64,000 bases of DNA from Methanococcoides sp. (GCA_021108275.1 JAIORD010000057.1:1-64000); one strand, 5' to 3'; counted from the first letter of the stretch, positions 55,761 through 64,000 are shown. Notes: a model not told the origin generated them from the letters alone. Numbers and translations: made by a program.

Positions 55761-55989
55761 ACCCATAAACGTGAGTATTTGGGGCAAGGGCAGAAATAGA
55801 AGGGGTTTTCTGTGCATCGGGAGCTATTTTAACTTTCAGCCGAGAAGTCCCCTTCCGCAAGGTGGGCATGTTAAATCGAATATCAAACATGCACATTAAA
55901 TCTTCGATTTTATGTGGGATGAAAGGCGTACAATCCACATACAACATCATTTTACAAAACATTAATATATTGTTAAAAAATATGGTGTA

Positions 55990-57111
55990 TTGATGCTTAA
56001 AGCCTACAAATACTGCCTGTACCCTTCTGAATCTCAAACCGAGGTTCTTATAAAACATATTGGTGCATGTAGGTTTACGTATAATTGGGCTTTAGAGCAG
56101 AAGAACAAAGCGTATGAAGTTGATAAGGAACACTTGTCGAGATTCGAATTACAGCATCGACTTGTTCATGACCTGAAACCAAACAATGAATGGTTAAAAG
56201 AGGTCAATTCTCAATCGTTATTGAATACGCTTATCAATCTCGAATCTGCTTTCACTCGTTTTTTCAGGGAGAAGAAAGGATTTCCTAATTTCAAATCAAG
56301 GAAAAATCCTGTACAATCGTTCCAGATACCACAACATTATTCAGTGGATTTCGAAACTGATACGATCAAACTTCCGAAGTTGAAGCAACCAATAAAGGCA
56401 AAGTTACATCGAAAGTTTGAAGGTAAAGTAAAAACCGCTACGGTATCCAGAACACCTGCTGGAAAATACTACATCAGTATTCTAGTAGATGATGGAAACG
56501 AATTGCCTGAAAAAGAAATGTTCGATGAAAAATCAACATTGGGAATAGATGTTGGACTTACTCACTTCGCTATACTTTCCAATAGTGAAAAAATTGACAA
56601 TCCCAAATGCCTTCGAAATAGTATGGATAGGCTGAAGATCTTACAAAAGCGGATGAGTAAGAAACAAATTGGTTCAAAGAACCGAAATAAAGCCAGACAT
56701 AATGTATCAAAACTCCACGAAAAAATCCGAAACCAGAGAACTGATTTCCTGCACAAAACTACTTCTAAACTCATAAGCGAGAACCAAGCAATTGCAGTAG
56801 AAACTCTGAATATTTCGGGTATGATAAAAAACCATTGTCTTGCACAAGCGATCAGTGATGTTTCATGGAGTGAGTTTTTTAGACAACTCGAATATAAAGC
56901 AGATTGGTACGGGAAGACACTATTAAAGATAGGTCAATTTGAGCCATCTTCAAAATTATGTAGTGTATGTGGTCATCATAATGGTAAAATGACCTTGAAA
57001 GATAGAGATTGGAGCTGTCTTGAGTGTAATACAGAACACGACAGGGATATTAATGCCGCGATCAATATCAAGAAGTTTGCACTTCAACATCAAAATCTAT
57101 TAAATATTTGA
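55990..57111 (+). CDS. tnpB: TnpB RNA-guided nuclease of an IS200/IS605 element
   Basis: 373 residues. N-terminal LKAYKYCLYPSESQTEVLIK, then GACRFTYNWALEQKNKAY (OrfB helix-turn-helix). RuvC-like catalytic set is present: LGIDVGLTHFA (Asp), IAVETLNISGM (Glu) and HDRDINAAINI (Asp). The zinc finger has CSVCGHH and CLECNTEHD. All three catalytic residues and four Cys are kept, so the enzyme looks active. TnpB proteins cut DNA guided by an omega RNA from the element's right end. ORF is a stand-alone type (no tnpA). Confidence 0.92.
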   Translation: MMLKAYKYCLYPSESQTEVLIKHIGACRFTYNWALEQKNKAYEVDKEHLSRFELQHRLVHDLKPNNEWLKEVNSQSLLNTLINLESAFTRFFREKKGFPNFKSRKNPVQSFQIPQHYSVDFETDTIKLPKLKQPIKAKLHRKFEGKVKTATVSRTPAGKYYISILVDDGNELPEKEMFDEKSTLGIDVGLTHFAILSNSEKIDNPKCLRNSMDRLKILQKRMSKKQIGSKNRNKARHNVSKLHEKIRNQRTDFLHKTTSKLISENQAIAVETLNISGMIKNHCLAQAISDVSWSEFFRQLEYKADWYGKTLLKIGQFEPSSKLCSVCGHHNGKMTLKDRDWSCLECNTEHDRDINAAINIKKFALQHQNLLNI

Positions 57112-57205
57112 CACCTTCGGAACGAGGGGAAGGGCTTGTGGACTTGTGAACGATGGTTCAAAGGATGAAGCAAGAAGCTCCATACGTAAGCGTGGAGTAG
57201 TTCAC
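57112..57205 (+). ncRNA. Predicted omega (right-end) RNA of the tnpB element
   Basis: Inferred from position: in TnpB elements the guide RNA overlaps the tnpB 3' end and runs to the right end, with the guide taken from flanking DNA. Here the 94 bases after the stop are purine-rich with GGGGAAGGGCTTGTGG, then the terminal hairpin at 57178-57197. The guide would begin at 57206. Confidence 0.5.
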
Positions 57206-57476
57206 CATACTGCAAACCTATATTCACAATTGTTCCTCTTGGCACACCCGTTTGCTTGTGATATTGTTGCGAGGTCCTTGATCGGTATTCAATGGAACTC
57301 TATATAACTTGGGTTTGGGTGTGAATAAATTCAGTTGTCTGGTCAATTTTGAAAGGGCTCAAACCATTGATACAAAACAGTGCAAACTGAGGTACGGGTC
57401 CACTACAACATCAGTTCAAAAGGTGTAGGTCAAATTAAAAAAAGAAAATACGATCGAAGGTTTATTTTTACTTCGA
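57206..57476 (+). other. Spacer after the tnpB element
   Basis: Low coding content; no gene is recognised. It includes A/T stretches and the end hairpin of the next minus-strand gene, GATCGAAG (57452-57459) / CTTCGATC (57471-57478) with an A-rich stretch on its left. Confidence 0.5.
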
Positions 57477-57728
57477 TCAGATCATCTCTGCAACTTTGAA
57501 TATGACAATTCCTGCAAAAACAACCAGTAGTGGGAATATGCTCATGTCGAGGGATGCACAAACCGACTTCTTCCAGTAATTGGATGCTGATAATATCTCT
57601 TTTGCAGAGAGTAAGAATATGAGTGTCACCACTGCAAGTACTCCATACTCGGGTAAACCTATTCCTGTTGTCATTGATTCCGCAGTAGATGATGCTGCGC
57701 TTGTTGTTGAAATTATGCTTGTAAGCAT
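57477..57728 (-). CDS. Small membrane protein
   Basis: 83 residues with two membrane helices (EYGVLAVVTLIFLLSAKEIL; FPLLVVFAGIVIFKVAEM), separated by a polar loop with NYWKKS and CASLD. The N-terminal 28 residues are Ser/Thr-rich (TSIISTTSAASSTAES), compatible with an outside segment. The ribosome site GGAGACGG lies about ten bases upstream of the ATG, and a TATA-like stretch lies about 60 bases upstream. No family assigned. Confidence 0.6.
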   Translation of the reverse strand: MLTSIISTTSAASSTAESMTTGIGLPEYGVLAVVTLIFLLSAKEILSASNYWKKSVCASLDMSIFPLLVVFAGIVIFKVAEMI

Positions 57729-57811
57729 TTTGTACCGTCTCCTGTCACCAATTATACAAATTGTTGTATGTTATATATACCTTTTGAAATTTTGTACACG
57801 TTTTTGAATAA

Positions 57812-57832
57812 AAGAGATCATGATGATCTCTT
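57812..57832 (-). terminator. Hairpin at the end of the TIGR04279-type gene
   Basis: AAGAGATC (57812-57819) and GATCTCTT (57825-57832) around ATGAT; A/T flanks. It is placed to end the minus-strand transcript of the large surface-protein gene that stops at 57840. Confidence 0.5.
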
Positions 57833-57839
57833 CCACTTC

Positions 57840-59675
57840 TCAATTGTTCTTTTTCCTTCTAACCAGAAGGAATGATCCAATCAATATTAGTGGTGCCATT
57901 GCTCCTATAATTGTTGTGGGGAGCAATCCTTTCAGGGCCCCATCTGCTGGTTTAATTTCAGCTGTGCCGAGAGTTTGAGGACTCTGTACATTTCCTGGAT
58001 CTTGCGGTCCATATATTATGGGTTCCTGTAAATTCCGTTTTGGTTCTTCAGGGGTGTTGAACAGCTCCTTGATCATGGCTTTTCCAAAGGGGGAGCTTCT
58101 TCTATTTCGTGAGTAGATCTGTCCTGCATCAGGTATGCCAATTGCGTATGTGGAGAAGTGGGTCACTTTGGCCCATATGTAGTTATCTGTGGTGTTCTGG
58201 CCGGTCTCAAGGCAGAATGACGGGTTCCCAGCTCCTTCAAGTGAGATCCAGGTGCTGTTGTTCTCGTCATACCAGTAGATCCTCAGGTCAGTTTCGGCAA
58301 GTCCGTTCAGGGCACTGTCCTCGTAGTCGAAGTAGATGTAGGCGTAGCCCATTGCTTTGCTGAGGGGGTCGTTCTCTGTGAATGTGACAAAACCGTCAGA
58401 GGTATTGAACAGCGGATCTGTGAAGCCTTGGAGCATTGTCTGTTTCTCGATCTGGAGCATACCATTCGTTAAGCTCTGGTCCAGGCCAATGATCACGCGT
58501 ATCCCGTTCTTTGTGTCATTTATATATATCTCGTCGCCCGAATCTCCAAAAAGGCCAATTCCTTCATTGGTGATGTACATTTCATCCTGTTCAAAGGCGA
58601 CCATTTCATAGTCGGAGGTAACTCCTGCGAATACCAGGTAATCCCCTTCGGAAAGGCCGGTGGTGTCTGCATATAATGTTGCATTGTTGCCATATACCGC
58701 TTCGTAGACTATGGAGATGTTGTCTTCTCCGAAGATGTCGATGAGGCATTCCTCTAATTCTGCACCGTCAATGTCGTCCTTGGACATGTCGACAAGGTCG
58801 AACCCCTCTATTATGCGATCAGAGTTAATGATCACATCGAATCCTTTCTGGGTGCCATCGAACTCCACACGGACATCGGTGGTGTAAGCGCTTTCCTTTA
58901 TGAGGATCGCGCCGTAGGTGTAGGTCTCATCAGGTGCATCTTTCATACTGATGTCGAGCTGAACGTTATTGCTGTTGCGTGTGGTCTTCAGATCGGCCTC
59001 GTAGTCGAGGACCTCGAAGGCGGTGGTAGAGAGCAGTATGTTCTCCTCGGTGATGTCATCGGCATGGATGATCATTATTGAGTAGCAGCCGGGTTCCATG
59101 TCTTTGTAGGTCATTGACATGTCTCCGTTGCCATCAAGGACAGCTTTTGATTCCTGTGAGTTGTCATAGAGGGCCTGAGCACTTGCTGTGTTTCCTTCCA
59201 TGAGGTCATCAAGGAGGTGTTTCAGGTCGACCATGGATGAGTTGAAAAGATATACGTCCACTTCTCTGTTAGCGAAGTGATCGGAGCCGTGGAAAGTGAA
59301 TGATACATCGTCCATTCCGTCCTTTGCCACGTACATCTGGTGGGTGCTGTAGGGGTAGGTGATGACGTGATCTGTGTAACTGTCCACGTTAAGGTCAACG
59401 GTGACGTTCCTTCCCTTTATGACAGCGTTCTTACTGTTCACACCGTTGTAGGTGCATGTGAAGGGTTCGGGTATCCTGAAGCTATTTCCTCCGCTTAAGG
59501 CGATCCAGTTGCCTTCTGCCGTGCCATTATGATCGGCAAAACTGACATGGTTGTCATCAATACTTATTTCCATTATGTATTCATCATTCATGGCATCTGC
59601 AGATGCCACTGTTATGAATGAGAATGTGATCAATAGGGCTAAAACTAACGTTACTCCAGTGCATAATCTGCTCAT
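57840..59675 (-). CDS. Large methanogen surface protein (TIGR04279-like)
   Basis: 611 residues. Signal peptide (GVTLVLALLITFSFITVASA); a long strand-rich outside part of about 540 residues with repeated acidic segments; a Pro/Gln-rich linker (GPQDPGNVQSPQTLGTAE); a C-terminal helix (IIGAMAPLILIGSFLLV) and basic end RRKKNN. The part ending NYIWAKVTHFSTYAIG is the conserved end domain found in many methanogen surface proteins. ATG 59675 is preceded by GGTGGT. Function is probably cell-envelope structure or adhesion. Confidence 0.8.
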   Translation of the reverse strand: MSRLCTGVTLVLALLITFSFITVASADAMNDEYIMEISIDDNHVSFADHNGTAEGNWIALSGGNSFRIPEPFTCTYNGVNSKNAVIKGRNVTVDLNVDSYTDHVITYPYSTHQMYVAKDGMDDVSFTFHGSDHFANREVDVYLFNSSMVDLKHLLDDLMEGNTASAQALYDNSQESKAVLDGNGDMSMTYKDMEPGCYSIMIIHADDITEENILLSTTAFEVLDYEADLKTTRNSNNVQLDISMKDAPDETYTYGAILIKESAYTTDVRVEFDGTQKGFDVIINSDRIIEGFDLVDMSKDDIDGAELEECLIDIFGEDNISIVYEAVYGNNATLYADTTGLSEGDYLVFAGVTSDYEMVAFEQDEMYITNEGIGLFGDSGDEIYINDTKNGIRVIIGLDQSLTNGMLQIEKQTMLQGFTDPLFNTSDGFVTFTENDPLSKAMGYAYIYFDYEDSALNGLAETDLRIYWYDENNSTWISLEGAGNPSFCLETGQNTTDNYIWAKVTHFSTYAIGIPDAGQIYSRNRRSSPFGKAMIKELFNTPEEPKRNLQEPIIYGPQDPGNVQSPQTLGTAEIKPADGALKGLLPTTIIGAMAPLILIGSFLLVRRKKNN

Positions 59676-59846
59676 AGGTACCACCTTTTCGACATGCTCC
59701 GCCTGTTTCTCACAGAACTTGTCATTATATTTGATAATGTCTTCTAAGTTTTATATTGTTGTTCTGTTAGTAAATAATGGTTTCGACTGGAATATTTTTA
59801 ATTTCTATGGGACCCATTTGTCCTTTAGTCACCGTTCCTATGGATG

Positions 59847-60674
59847 TCAGTTCACGAAGGTGCTTTTCAAAAGCAGGGCATCCTCTTCGAGATTCGGGCT
59901 TTCACATATCACAAGACCTTTTATGTCGTACTCCTGGAATACTGCCATGAGGTCTATATAGTTAAGGTCCGACTCACGAAGAACCAGATGGTTCTTCTCC
60001 CCCTTCTCTCCATATGCTATACCTGAGACATGGCAGTGCATGTTATCCAGCCCATTCCTTCCCAGGGTATTTTCCACGCTCTCAAGAACGCTTCGGAACT
60101 CTTCAATTGTATTATACTCTCCGCAGCTGCGTGCGTGCAGATGGGAGAAGTCTATGCAGGGCATTACCCCCTCGATGGCTGATGCCATCATCAGGGTCTC
60201 CTCCAGATCGCCGAACTGTGTGGCTTTGCCGGTGGTCTCCGGGCGAAGCACCACATCGATGCCCTCATCAGTCAGCCTTGAAGTAAGACCCTCGAGCAGC
60301 CCGGTGACCTTCTCCATCACTTTTTCACTGCTCTGGCCCTGGTAGTAGGCCGGATGGAAAACGATGGATGAGGCCCCACATAGAGCCCCGATGCGTGCGG
60401 ACTGATATATACGTTCGAGACTGGCCTCTATCTTCTCTGCTTCGGCGGAGTTGAGGTTGATGTAATAGGGTGCGTGCACGCTGAGAGCTATGTTCTCTTC
60501 CCCGGCGGTCTGCCTAACGTTTGCAGCGGTCTCTTCTTTCATGCGAACCCCTCGCACGAATTCCAGTTCCATGCAGTCAAGCCCAAGCTCCTTTACCCGC
60601 CTGATCCCATCAATGGAGCCTTTCTTCTTTGAGCTTAGGGGGGCACCTGCCGTCCCGAAGAGCAGCTGCTTCAT
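59847..60674 (-). CDS. Endonuclease IV-like TIM-barrel protein
   Basis: 275 residues of the AP endonuclease 2/xylose-isomerase-like fold. The metal ligands of endonuclease IV are present: SVHAPYYINL, SIVFHPAYY, DVVLRPETTGK, CIDFSHLHAR, MHCHVSGIAY and ICESPNLEEDA. Endonuclease IV cleaves DNA at abasic sites using three zinc ions. The partner gene upstream overlaps by four bases (stop/start), so the two are coexpressed. Confidence 0.85.
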   Translation of the reverse strand: MKQLLFGTAGAPLSSKKKGSIDGIRRVKELGLDCMELEFVRGVRMKEETAANVRQTAGEENIALSVHAPYYINLNSAEAEKIEASLERIYQSARIGALCGASSIVFHPAYYQGQSSEKVMEKVTGLLEGLTSRLTDEGIDVVLRPETTGKATQFGDLEETLMMASAIEGVMPCIDFSHLHARSCGEYNTIEEFRSVLESVENTLGRNGLDNMHCHVSGIAYGEKGEKNHLVLRESDLNYIDLMAVFQEYDIKGLVICESPNLEEDALLLKSTFVN

Positions 60675-61003
60675 GCCATCCCCAGATGGAGACGCAACTC
60701 TTTTGCCCGCTCCTTTGAGACCTTCTCTTCCACAAGCTCGAAGAAAGTGTCCACGTCCTCATCCTCAAGGGACCTTATGTCCTCTTCTCCTTCCAGAGCA
60801 AGCCCTACAAGATAGTCAAGCTCTTCCCCGGTAAGTCTCTCAAGCCGTTCCCTGAAGTCGTCCGCATCCTCCACGAACTTGTGGGATATCGGCCTCAATA
60901 TGAACGGATAGGGGTGTCCCATGGGGGACATGTGCGTACCGCCGTTCTCAGGTGCAAGCTTGTTGAAGATCTCTTTATCCCTGTCTGAAAATTCTCGTCC
61001 CAT
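60671..61003 (-). CDS. Conserved-looking small protein coupled to the endonuclease gene
   Basis: 110 residues, acidic and helical (FRERLERLTGEELDYLVGLA and later FFELVEEKVSKERAKELRLH). No known domain. A minus-strand TATA box (rc of GATATAAAAT, 61024-61033) lies 25-30 bases before ATG 61003, so the transcript is probably leaderless. The four-base overlap with the endonuclease gene suggests the two proteins act together, perhaps in DNA repair; that is an inference. Confidence 0.65.
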   Translation of the reverse strand: MGREFSDRDKEIFNKLAPENGGTHMSPMGHPYPFILRPISHKFVEDADDFRERLERLTGEELDYLVGLALEGEEDIRSLEDEDVDTFFELVEEKVSKERAKELRLHLGMA

Positions 61004-61147
61004 GAATTATTGTATGGCAGACTGATATAAAATCGTGTCTTTTTTTTGGGGATGTGTATGATATGTGTATGTGGGAATGCATTAAGTGTACATTTACGCT
61101 TTTTTTCATACATTTTAAGATGAGTTCTCTGACATCCGAAATTATTC

Positions 61148-61692
61148 CTAAGGGCATTGGCTTCCGCTCACAGGCAAAAGTCTATCCTTTTCAGCCAGGA
61201 TTGCATCCTCTTCTTGGATCTTCCAGTCGATGCCAAGATCAGGATCATCATAGGCAATACCTGCTTCTGTTTCAGGGTTATAGAATTCATCACACTTGTA
61301 GGCAAAGACCGCAGTTTCACTCAGCACTGAAAAGTCGTGGGCAAATCCTTTTGGGTCAGGAACTGTTTTTTGTTCTCTGCTGTAAGTTCGACACCTTTCC
61401 ATTTTCCAAATGTAGGCGAATCTTTTCTGAGATCCACAGCCACATCATAAACAGCTCCCTGTAAAACTCTGACTAGTTTCGTTTGGCTGTATGGATTTAA
61501 TTGGTAATGGAGGCCTCTGATAACTCCGTAAGATGATCTTGATTCATTGTCCTGGACAAAAACATACTTCTTCTTTGTTAAAGCGTCAAGAGTATTCTTG
61601 TTATAACTTTCATAAAAATATCCTCTATCATCACCAAATACTCTTGATTCAAGAATAAAAAGATCTTCAATTCCGGTTTTTATCAGTTGCAT
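61148..61692 (-). pseudogene. rfbC: dTDP-4-dehydrorhamnose 3,5-epimerase (RfbC), frameshifted
   Basis: The first frame (61692 to about 61360) reads IKTGIEDLFILESRVFGDDR, YFYESYNKNTLDAL, VIRGLHYQLNPYSQTKLVRV and GKWKGVELTAENKKQFL. The second frame resumes PKGFAHDFSVLSETAVFAYK and CDEFYNPETEAGIAYDDPDLG, the normal C-terminal half. One missing base near 61360-61365 explains the break; restoring it gives 181 residues, normal for RfbC. The enzyme epimerises dTDP-4-keto-6-deoxyglucose for deoxysugar synthesis. Confidence 0.85.
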
Positions 61693-61707
61693 TGTGCTCC
61701 ACTCTTT

Positions 61708-62683
61708 TCAAGAATTCTCAAGCAGCGATCTCACAGTGTCTCTCACAAAATCTTCCGAGCCGGAATCGAGTTCCCATCCCATATTTTTCAATTTATCTAT
61801 CGAAAGCATCATTATTGGGACATCTCCTTTCCAGCCTCTGCTACCGCCTGTATAGCTGAACTCAACATCTTTAAGTCCCATTTCCTCAACGATTATCTCT
61901 CCGATCCTTGTTGGGTTGGTTGCATCCTCTGATCCAACGTTGAAGATGCTCACTTCATCGTTGCTTTTTTCTATAACAAAAGTGATCGCATCCACGCATT
62001 CATTAACATGTAAATATGATTTTGATTGTTTTCCATCACCCAGGATCTCAAGTTGTTTAGGATCGTTCTTGAGCTTCTCAATGAAATCCACGATTATTCC
62101 GTGAGTTCCTCTGTCACCTATGATGTTGGCAAAGCGGAATATCCATGATCGTATACTGAATGTGTGTGAGTAGGATGTGATCAGGGCTTCACAGGCTAGC
62201 TTGGATGCACCGTAGAGGGATGGGTACGAGAGGTCCATAGTTCTCAGGTGTTGGGATGATCGTTGCCTCTCCATATACAGTGGATGTGGATGTAAAAGCA
62301 ATGTTCTTGACCTCATTGATACGGACGGCTTCCAGTACATTGTAGGTTGCAGTGATGTTCTGGTCGAAGTGTACCTTTGTATCTGACACTCCCAATCTTA
62401 CATCGGGGTTAGCGGCTACGTGGAAAACGAGGTCCTTGTTCTTACATGCATTCTGTATCTCTGCTGTGTTCAGCAGGTCACCTTTGATAAAAGTGAAATT
62501 CGGGTCCTCTATATGATGTTCCAGAAATTCCATTTTTCCAGAGCTAAGATTGTCAAAAACAGTAACAATATTTCCATCTTTTAATAATCGGTCTACAATG
62601 TGACTGCCGATGAACCCGGCACCGCCAGTAACCAGAATGTTGCGCTTTGACGAACTATTATCACTATTTTCCATATTTACCAC
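61708..62683 (-). pseudogene. NAD-dependent sugar-nucleotide epimerase (GalE-like), frameshifted
   Basis: First frame (from 62683): ILVTGGAGFIGSHIVDRLLK Rossmann motif, VFDNLSSGK, TSTSTVYGEATIIPTPE, then the frame is lost after PLVPI. The other frame resumes LYGASKLACEALITSYSHTF (Tyr-x-x-x-Lys catalytic pair), WIFRFANIIGDRGTHGIIVD, EILGDGKQSKSYLHVNEC and runs to a normal end. Two bases appear missing (or one inserted) near 62216-62222; with two restored the text would read PISLYGASK and give 325 residues. Sugar supply for surface glycans. Confidence 0.85.
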
Positions 62684-63283
62684 CCATAATTACATATGAA
62701 TAAATTATTTTAATAAAATCCCGGTTTACTTGTTTAAGTATATAACTTCTTATGTATATTTAAGGATTATCTTGTATATCCGTGTGATCTTAGCAATTTA
62801 TAATTTCAAAATCGTTTTTACATGCACGAAATGTGAATAATTGAGCAATAATATCCATGAGGTAAAAACTCTCAAACCTGCACACAATTCCCCTGCAAAC
62901 CACTGCTCGTACTCTTCAAAAAACACCCGGGCGTGCAACACAGATCCCTTTCAGCTACGCTTTTATCCACCACGAACTTACTGCCACAAACAGGGCAGGT
63001 CTTCTCTACGCTGATTATACTACTTACCACCAATGGGCGCTTCTTTTTGGATTACCACCATTACACCCGAGGTGTTCCCAATACGCTAAATATATTTAAG
63101 GGGTTCGGTTATATTTTGTTTGAAGTCATTGAAAAAAGAAATATGAAATCATTGATAGCCATATTTATATATCTTAAATCCCATATTTCCTTTCTGGTGA
63201 GGTGGCCTGATTATGTGTAATTTTGTATCTACTAATCTAATTATAATTCATACTTATCTAATAAATGAATGTGAGGTATGGCA
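62684..63283 (-). other. Spacer between the epimerase and glycosyltransferase genes
   Basis: 600 bases, AT-rich at both ends. It contains one small minus-strand gene for a Cys-rich protein (62872-63061, listed separately, with a probable frameshift). Minus-strand TATA-like TAAATATATTTA near 63088-63099 would serve that gene. Nothing else recognised. Confidence 0.5.
62872..63061 (-). pseudogene. Small zinc-ribbon protein gene, probable frameshift
   Basis: A minus-strand frame ending at 62872 reads KRPLVVSSIISVEKTCPVCG, then SKFVVDKSVAERDLCCTPGC, a four/five-Cys zinc knuckle. The expected ATG (63061), 25-40 bases after a TATA box, is in another frame (MVVIQKE). Removing one base of the T5 run at 63044-63048 joins them as a 62-residue protein. 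A shorter TTG/GTG start in the intact frame is possible instead. Too short for an automatic caller. Confidence 0.5.
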
Positions 63284-64000
63284 ATGACCGTGGTGGCAGC
63301 CATTCCTGCATATAATGCTGAGGTCCATATCAAGAACATCATTAAAAGGACGAAGCATTATGTCGATCATGTAATTCTTGTTGATGATGGTAGTAGCGAT
63401 GCTACCGCTCATATTGCTACTAATATGGGTGCACGGGTGATCAGGCATGGGGGGAATTTGGGCAAGGCTGCTGCACTGGCAACGGCGTTTGAAGCCGCGA
63501 AGAAACTGAACCCAACTGTGCTTGTGACCATCTATGCTAACGGTTTTCACAATCCTGATGACATCCCTGCCATATTGAATCCTGTGCTCTCAAAAGATGC
63601 GGATGTTGTGAATGGTGCTTATGTTACTTCATCAGGCAGTGGTATTGATACTACTTTCGAGATTGCGGAGGCTGCAAGCGATGCCCGGCTTATCATGGAC
63701 AGTGGGTTCCGTGCGTATTCTTCAAAGACGCTTGATGCTTTCAAGTTCACAAAGGCAGGTGATGGTATTGAGATGGAGCTGATCGATGATGCTATCAATG
63801 CCGGTTTTACTGTGCGTGAAGTGCCTATTAGGATAATCGATCCGGTCAAAAGGGAGTTGCTGGCAAGCAAACGCATAGGTGTGGTAGTGCCTGCGTACAA
63901 TGAAGAGAAGCTTATCAGGAATACCGTTGCAGGTATTCCCCAGTATGTTGACCGTATCTATGTGATAAATGATGCGAGCACTGATAATACTGCAAAGGTC
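63284..64000 (+). CDS. Tandem GT2 glycosyltransferase, 3' end cut off by window
   Basis: The frame is open to the window end (239 codons seen). ATG 63284 is preferred because GAGGT (63273-63277) lies six bases upstream. Two GT-A family 2 starts occur in one chain: VVAAIPAYNAEVHIKNI with ILVDDGSSDAT, and from about 63877 IGVVVPAYNEEKLIRNTVA with IYVINDASTDNTAKV. In the first unit the usual metal DxD segment (A/L-D-A-D-G) reads TIYANGFHNPDD, so the acidic pair is absent. The second unit may be the active one. Probably makes surface glycan or glycolipid. Confidence 0.85.
   Translation, partial: MTVVAAIPAYNAEVHIKNIIKRTKHYVDHVILVDDGSSDATAHIATNMGARVIRHGGNLGKAAALATAFEAAKKLNPTVLVTIYANGFHNPDDIPAILNPVLSKDADVVNGAYVTSSGSGIDTTFEIAEAASDARLIMDSGFRAYSSKTLDAFKFTKAGDGIEMELIDDAINAGFTVREVPIRIIDPVKRELLASKRIGVVVPAYNEEKLIRNTVAGIPQYVDRIYVINDASTDNTAKV

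Larger units (their letters stand above)
55850..57205 (+). mobile_element. IS605-family element, TnpB-only (no TnpA)
   Basis: The element contains tnpB and no tnpA. Right end: after the tnpB stop comes a GC-rich stretch (57112-57177) and a hairpin CTCCAT (57178-57183) / GTGGAG (57192-57197) followed by TAGTTCAC (57198-57205), the usual right-end structure. The left boundary is uncertain and lies between the CPBP stop (55760) and about 55960; a hairpin-like CCCCTT/AAGGTGGG near 55840-55863 may belong to it. Confidence 0.6.

Noticed and set aside
57112-57205. CRISPR-like repeat next to tnpB
   Set aside because: Only one hairpin and no repeated units; it fits the IS605 right end.

Overview
The window comes from a methylotrophic methanogenic archaeon of the family Methanosarcinaceae. 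By memory of gene content and style it is most like Methanococcoides; this was not tested by a search. Support includes coenzyme F420 genes (F420-dependent NADP reductase, CofE), fused Fae-Hps, a group II chaperonin (thermosome), archaeal SecF/SecD, RFC-type clamp-loader genes, the archaeal aromatic pathway (ADH synthase plus DHQ synthase II), PGF-type and other methanogen surface proteins, TATA-box promoters and GGAGG/GAGGTG ribosome sites. There are no rRNA genes, no CRISPR array and no prophage.

Layout. 0-8 kb: end of a sodium/solute symporter, a lipoprotein, then a mostly minus-strand housekeeping block (metallo-hydrolase, AAA ATPase, zinc-ribbon/winged-helix protein, non-catalytic cis-prenyltransferase subunit, YchF) with divergent rimI. 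8-15 kb: tRNA-Arg, thermosome (apparently with an ATC start), a complete ECF biotin transporter (bioY-ecfA-ecfA-ecfT) behind a BirA-like operator, and an ArsR regulator with a Cu/Zn-type permease behind a 30-bp operator. 15-24 kb: HyuA-type protein, class II aldolase, a secreted coiled-coil/lipoprotein pair, and a Yip1 / surface protein / MacB-type ABC exporter operon in which the first two genes carry frameshifts. 24-30 kb: a GC-rich gene-free stretch that may encode an RNA, then gdhA, F420:NADP reductase and glnA. 30-36 kb: purM, aspartokinase, a surface protein, apgM followed by a fossil of an Hsp20 gene, cofE, dCMP deaminase. 36-46 kb: secF-secD, a degenerate clamp-loader small subunit, elp3, an HTH/ParA/S-component cluster, fae-hps and tpiA. 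46-52 kb: a five-gene aromatic operon (ADH synthase to prephenate dehydrogenase) behind a 29-bp near-perfect palindrome, and guaA subunit A. 52-64 kb: accessory region with large surface proteins, a DUF1616/CPBP pair, a solitary IS605-type tnpB, an endonuclease IV-like gene, and a sugar-nucleotide/glycosyltransferase locus with further frameshifts.

The genes fit a one-carbon autotroph: Fae-Hps and TpiA/ApgM/aldolase cover sugar phosphates, GdhA and GlnA cover ammonium assimilation, and F420 enzymes cover hydride transfer. Two themes repeat. First, four promoters (thermosome, bioY, arsR, aro) each have a 21-30 bp inverted repeat placed between the TATA box and the expected transcription start, the geometry of archaeal repression. 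Second, four clear frameshifts and one probable one lie in accessory genes at 22-24 kb and 61-63 kb, mostly beside short homopolymers; these are either decaying genes or sequence errors, and raw reads would decide.
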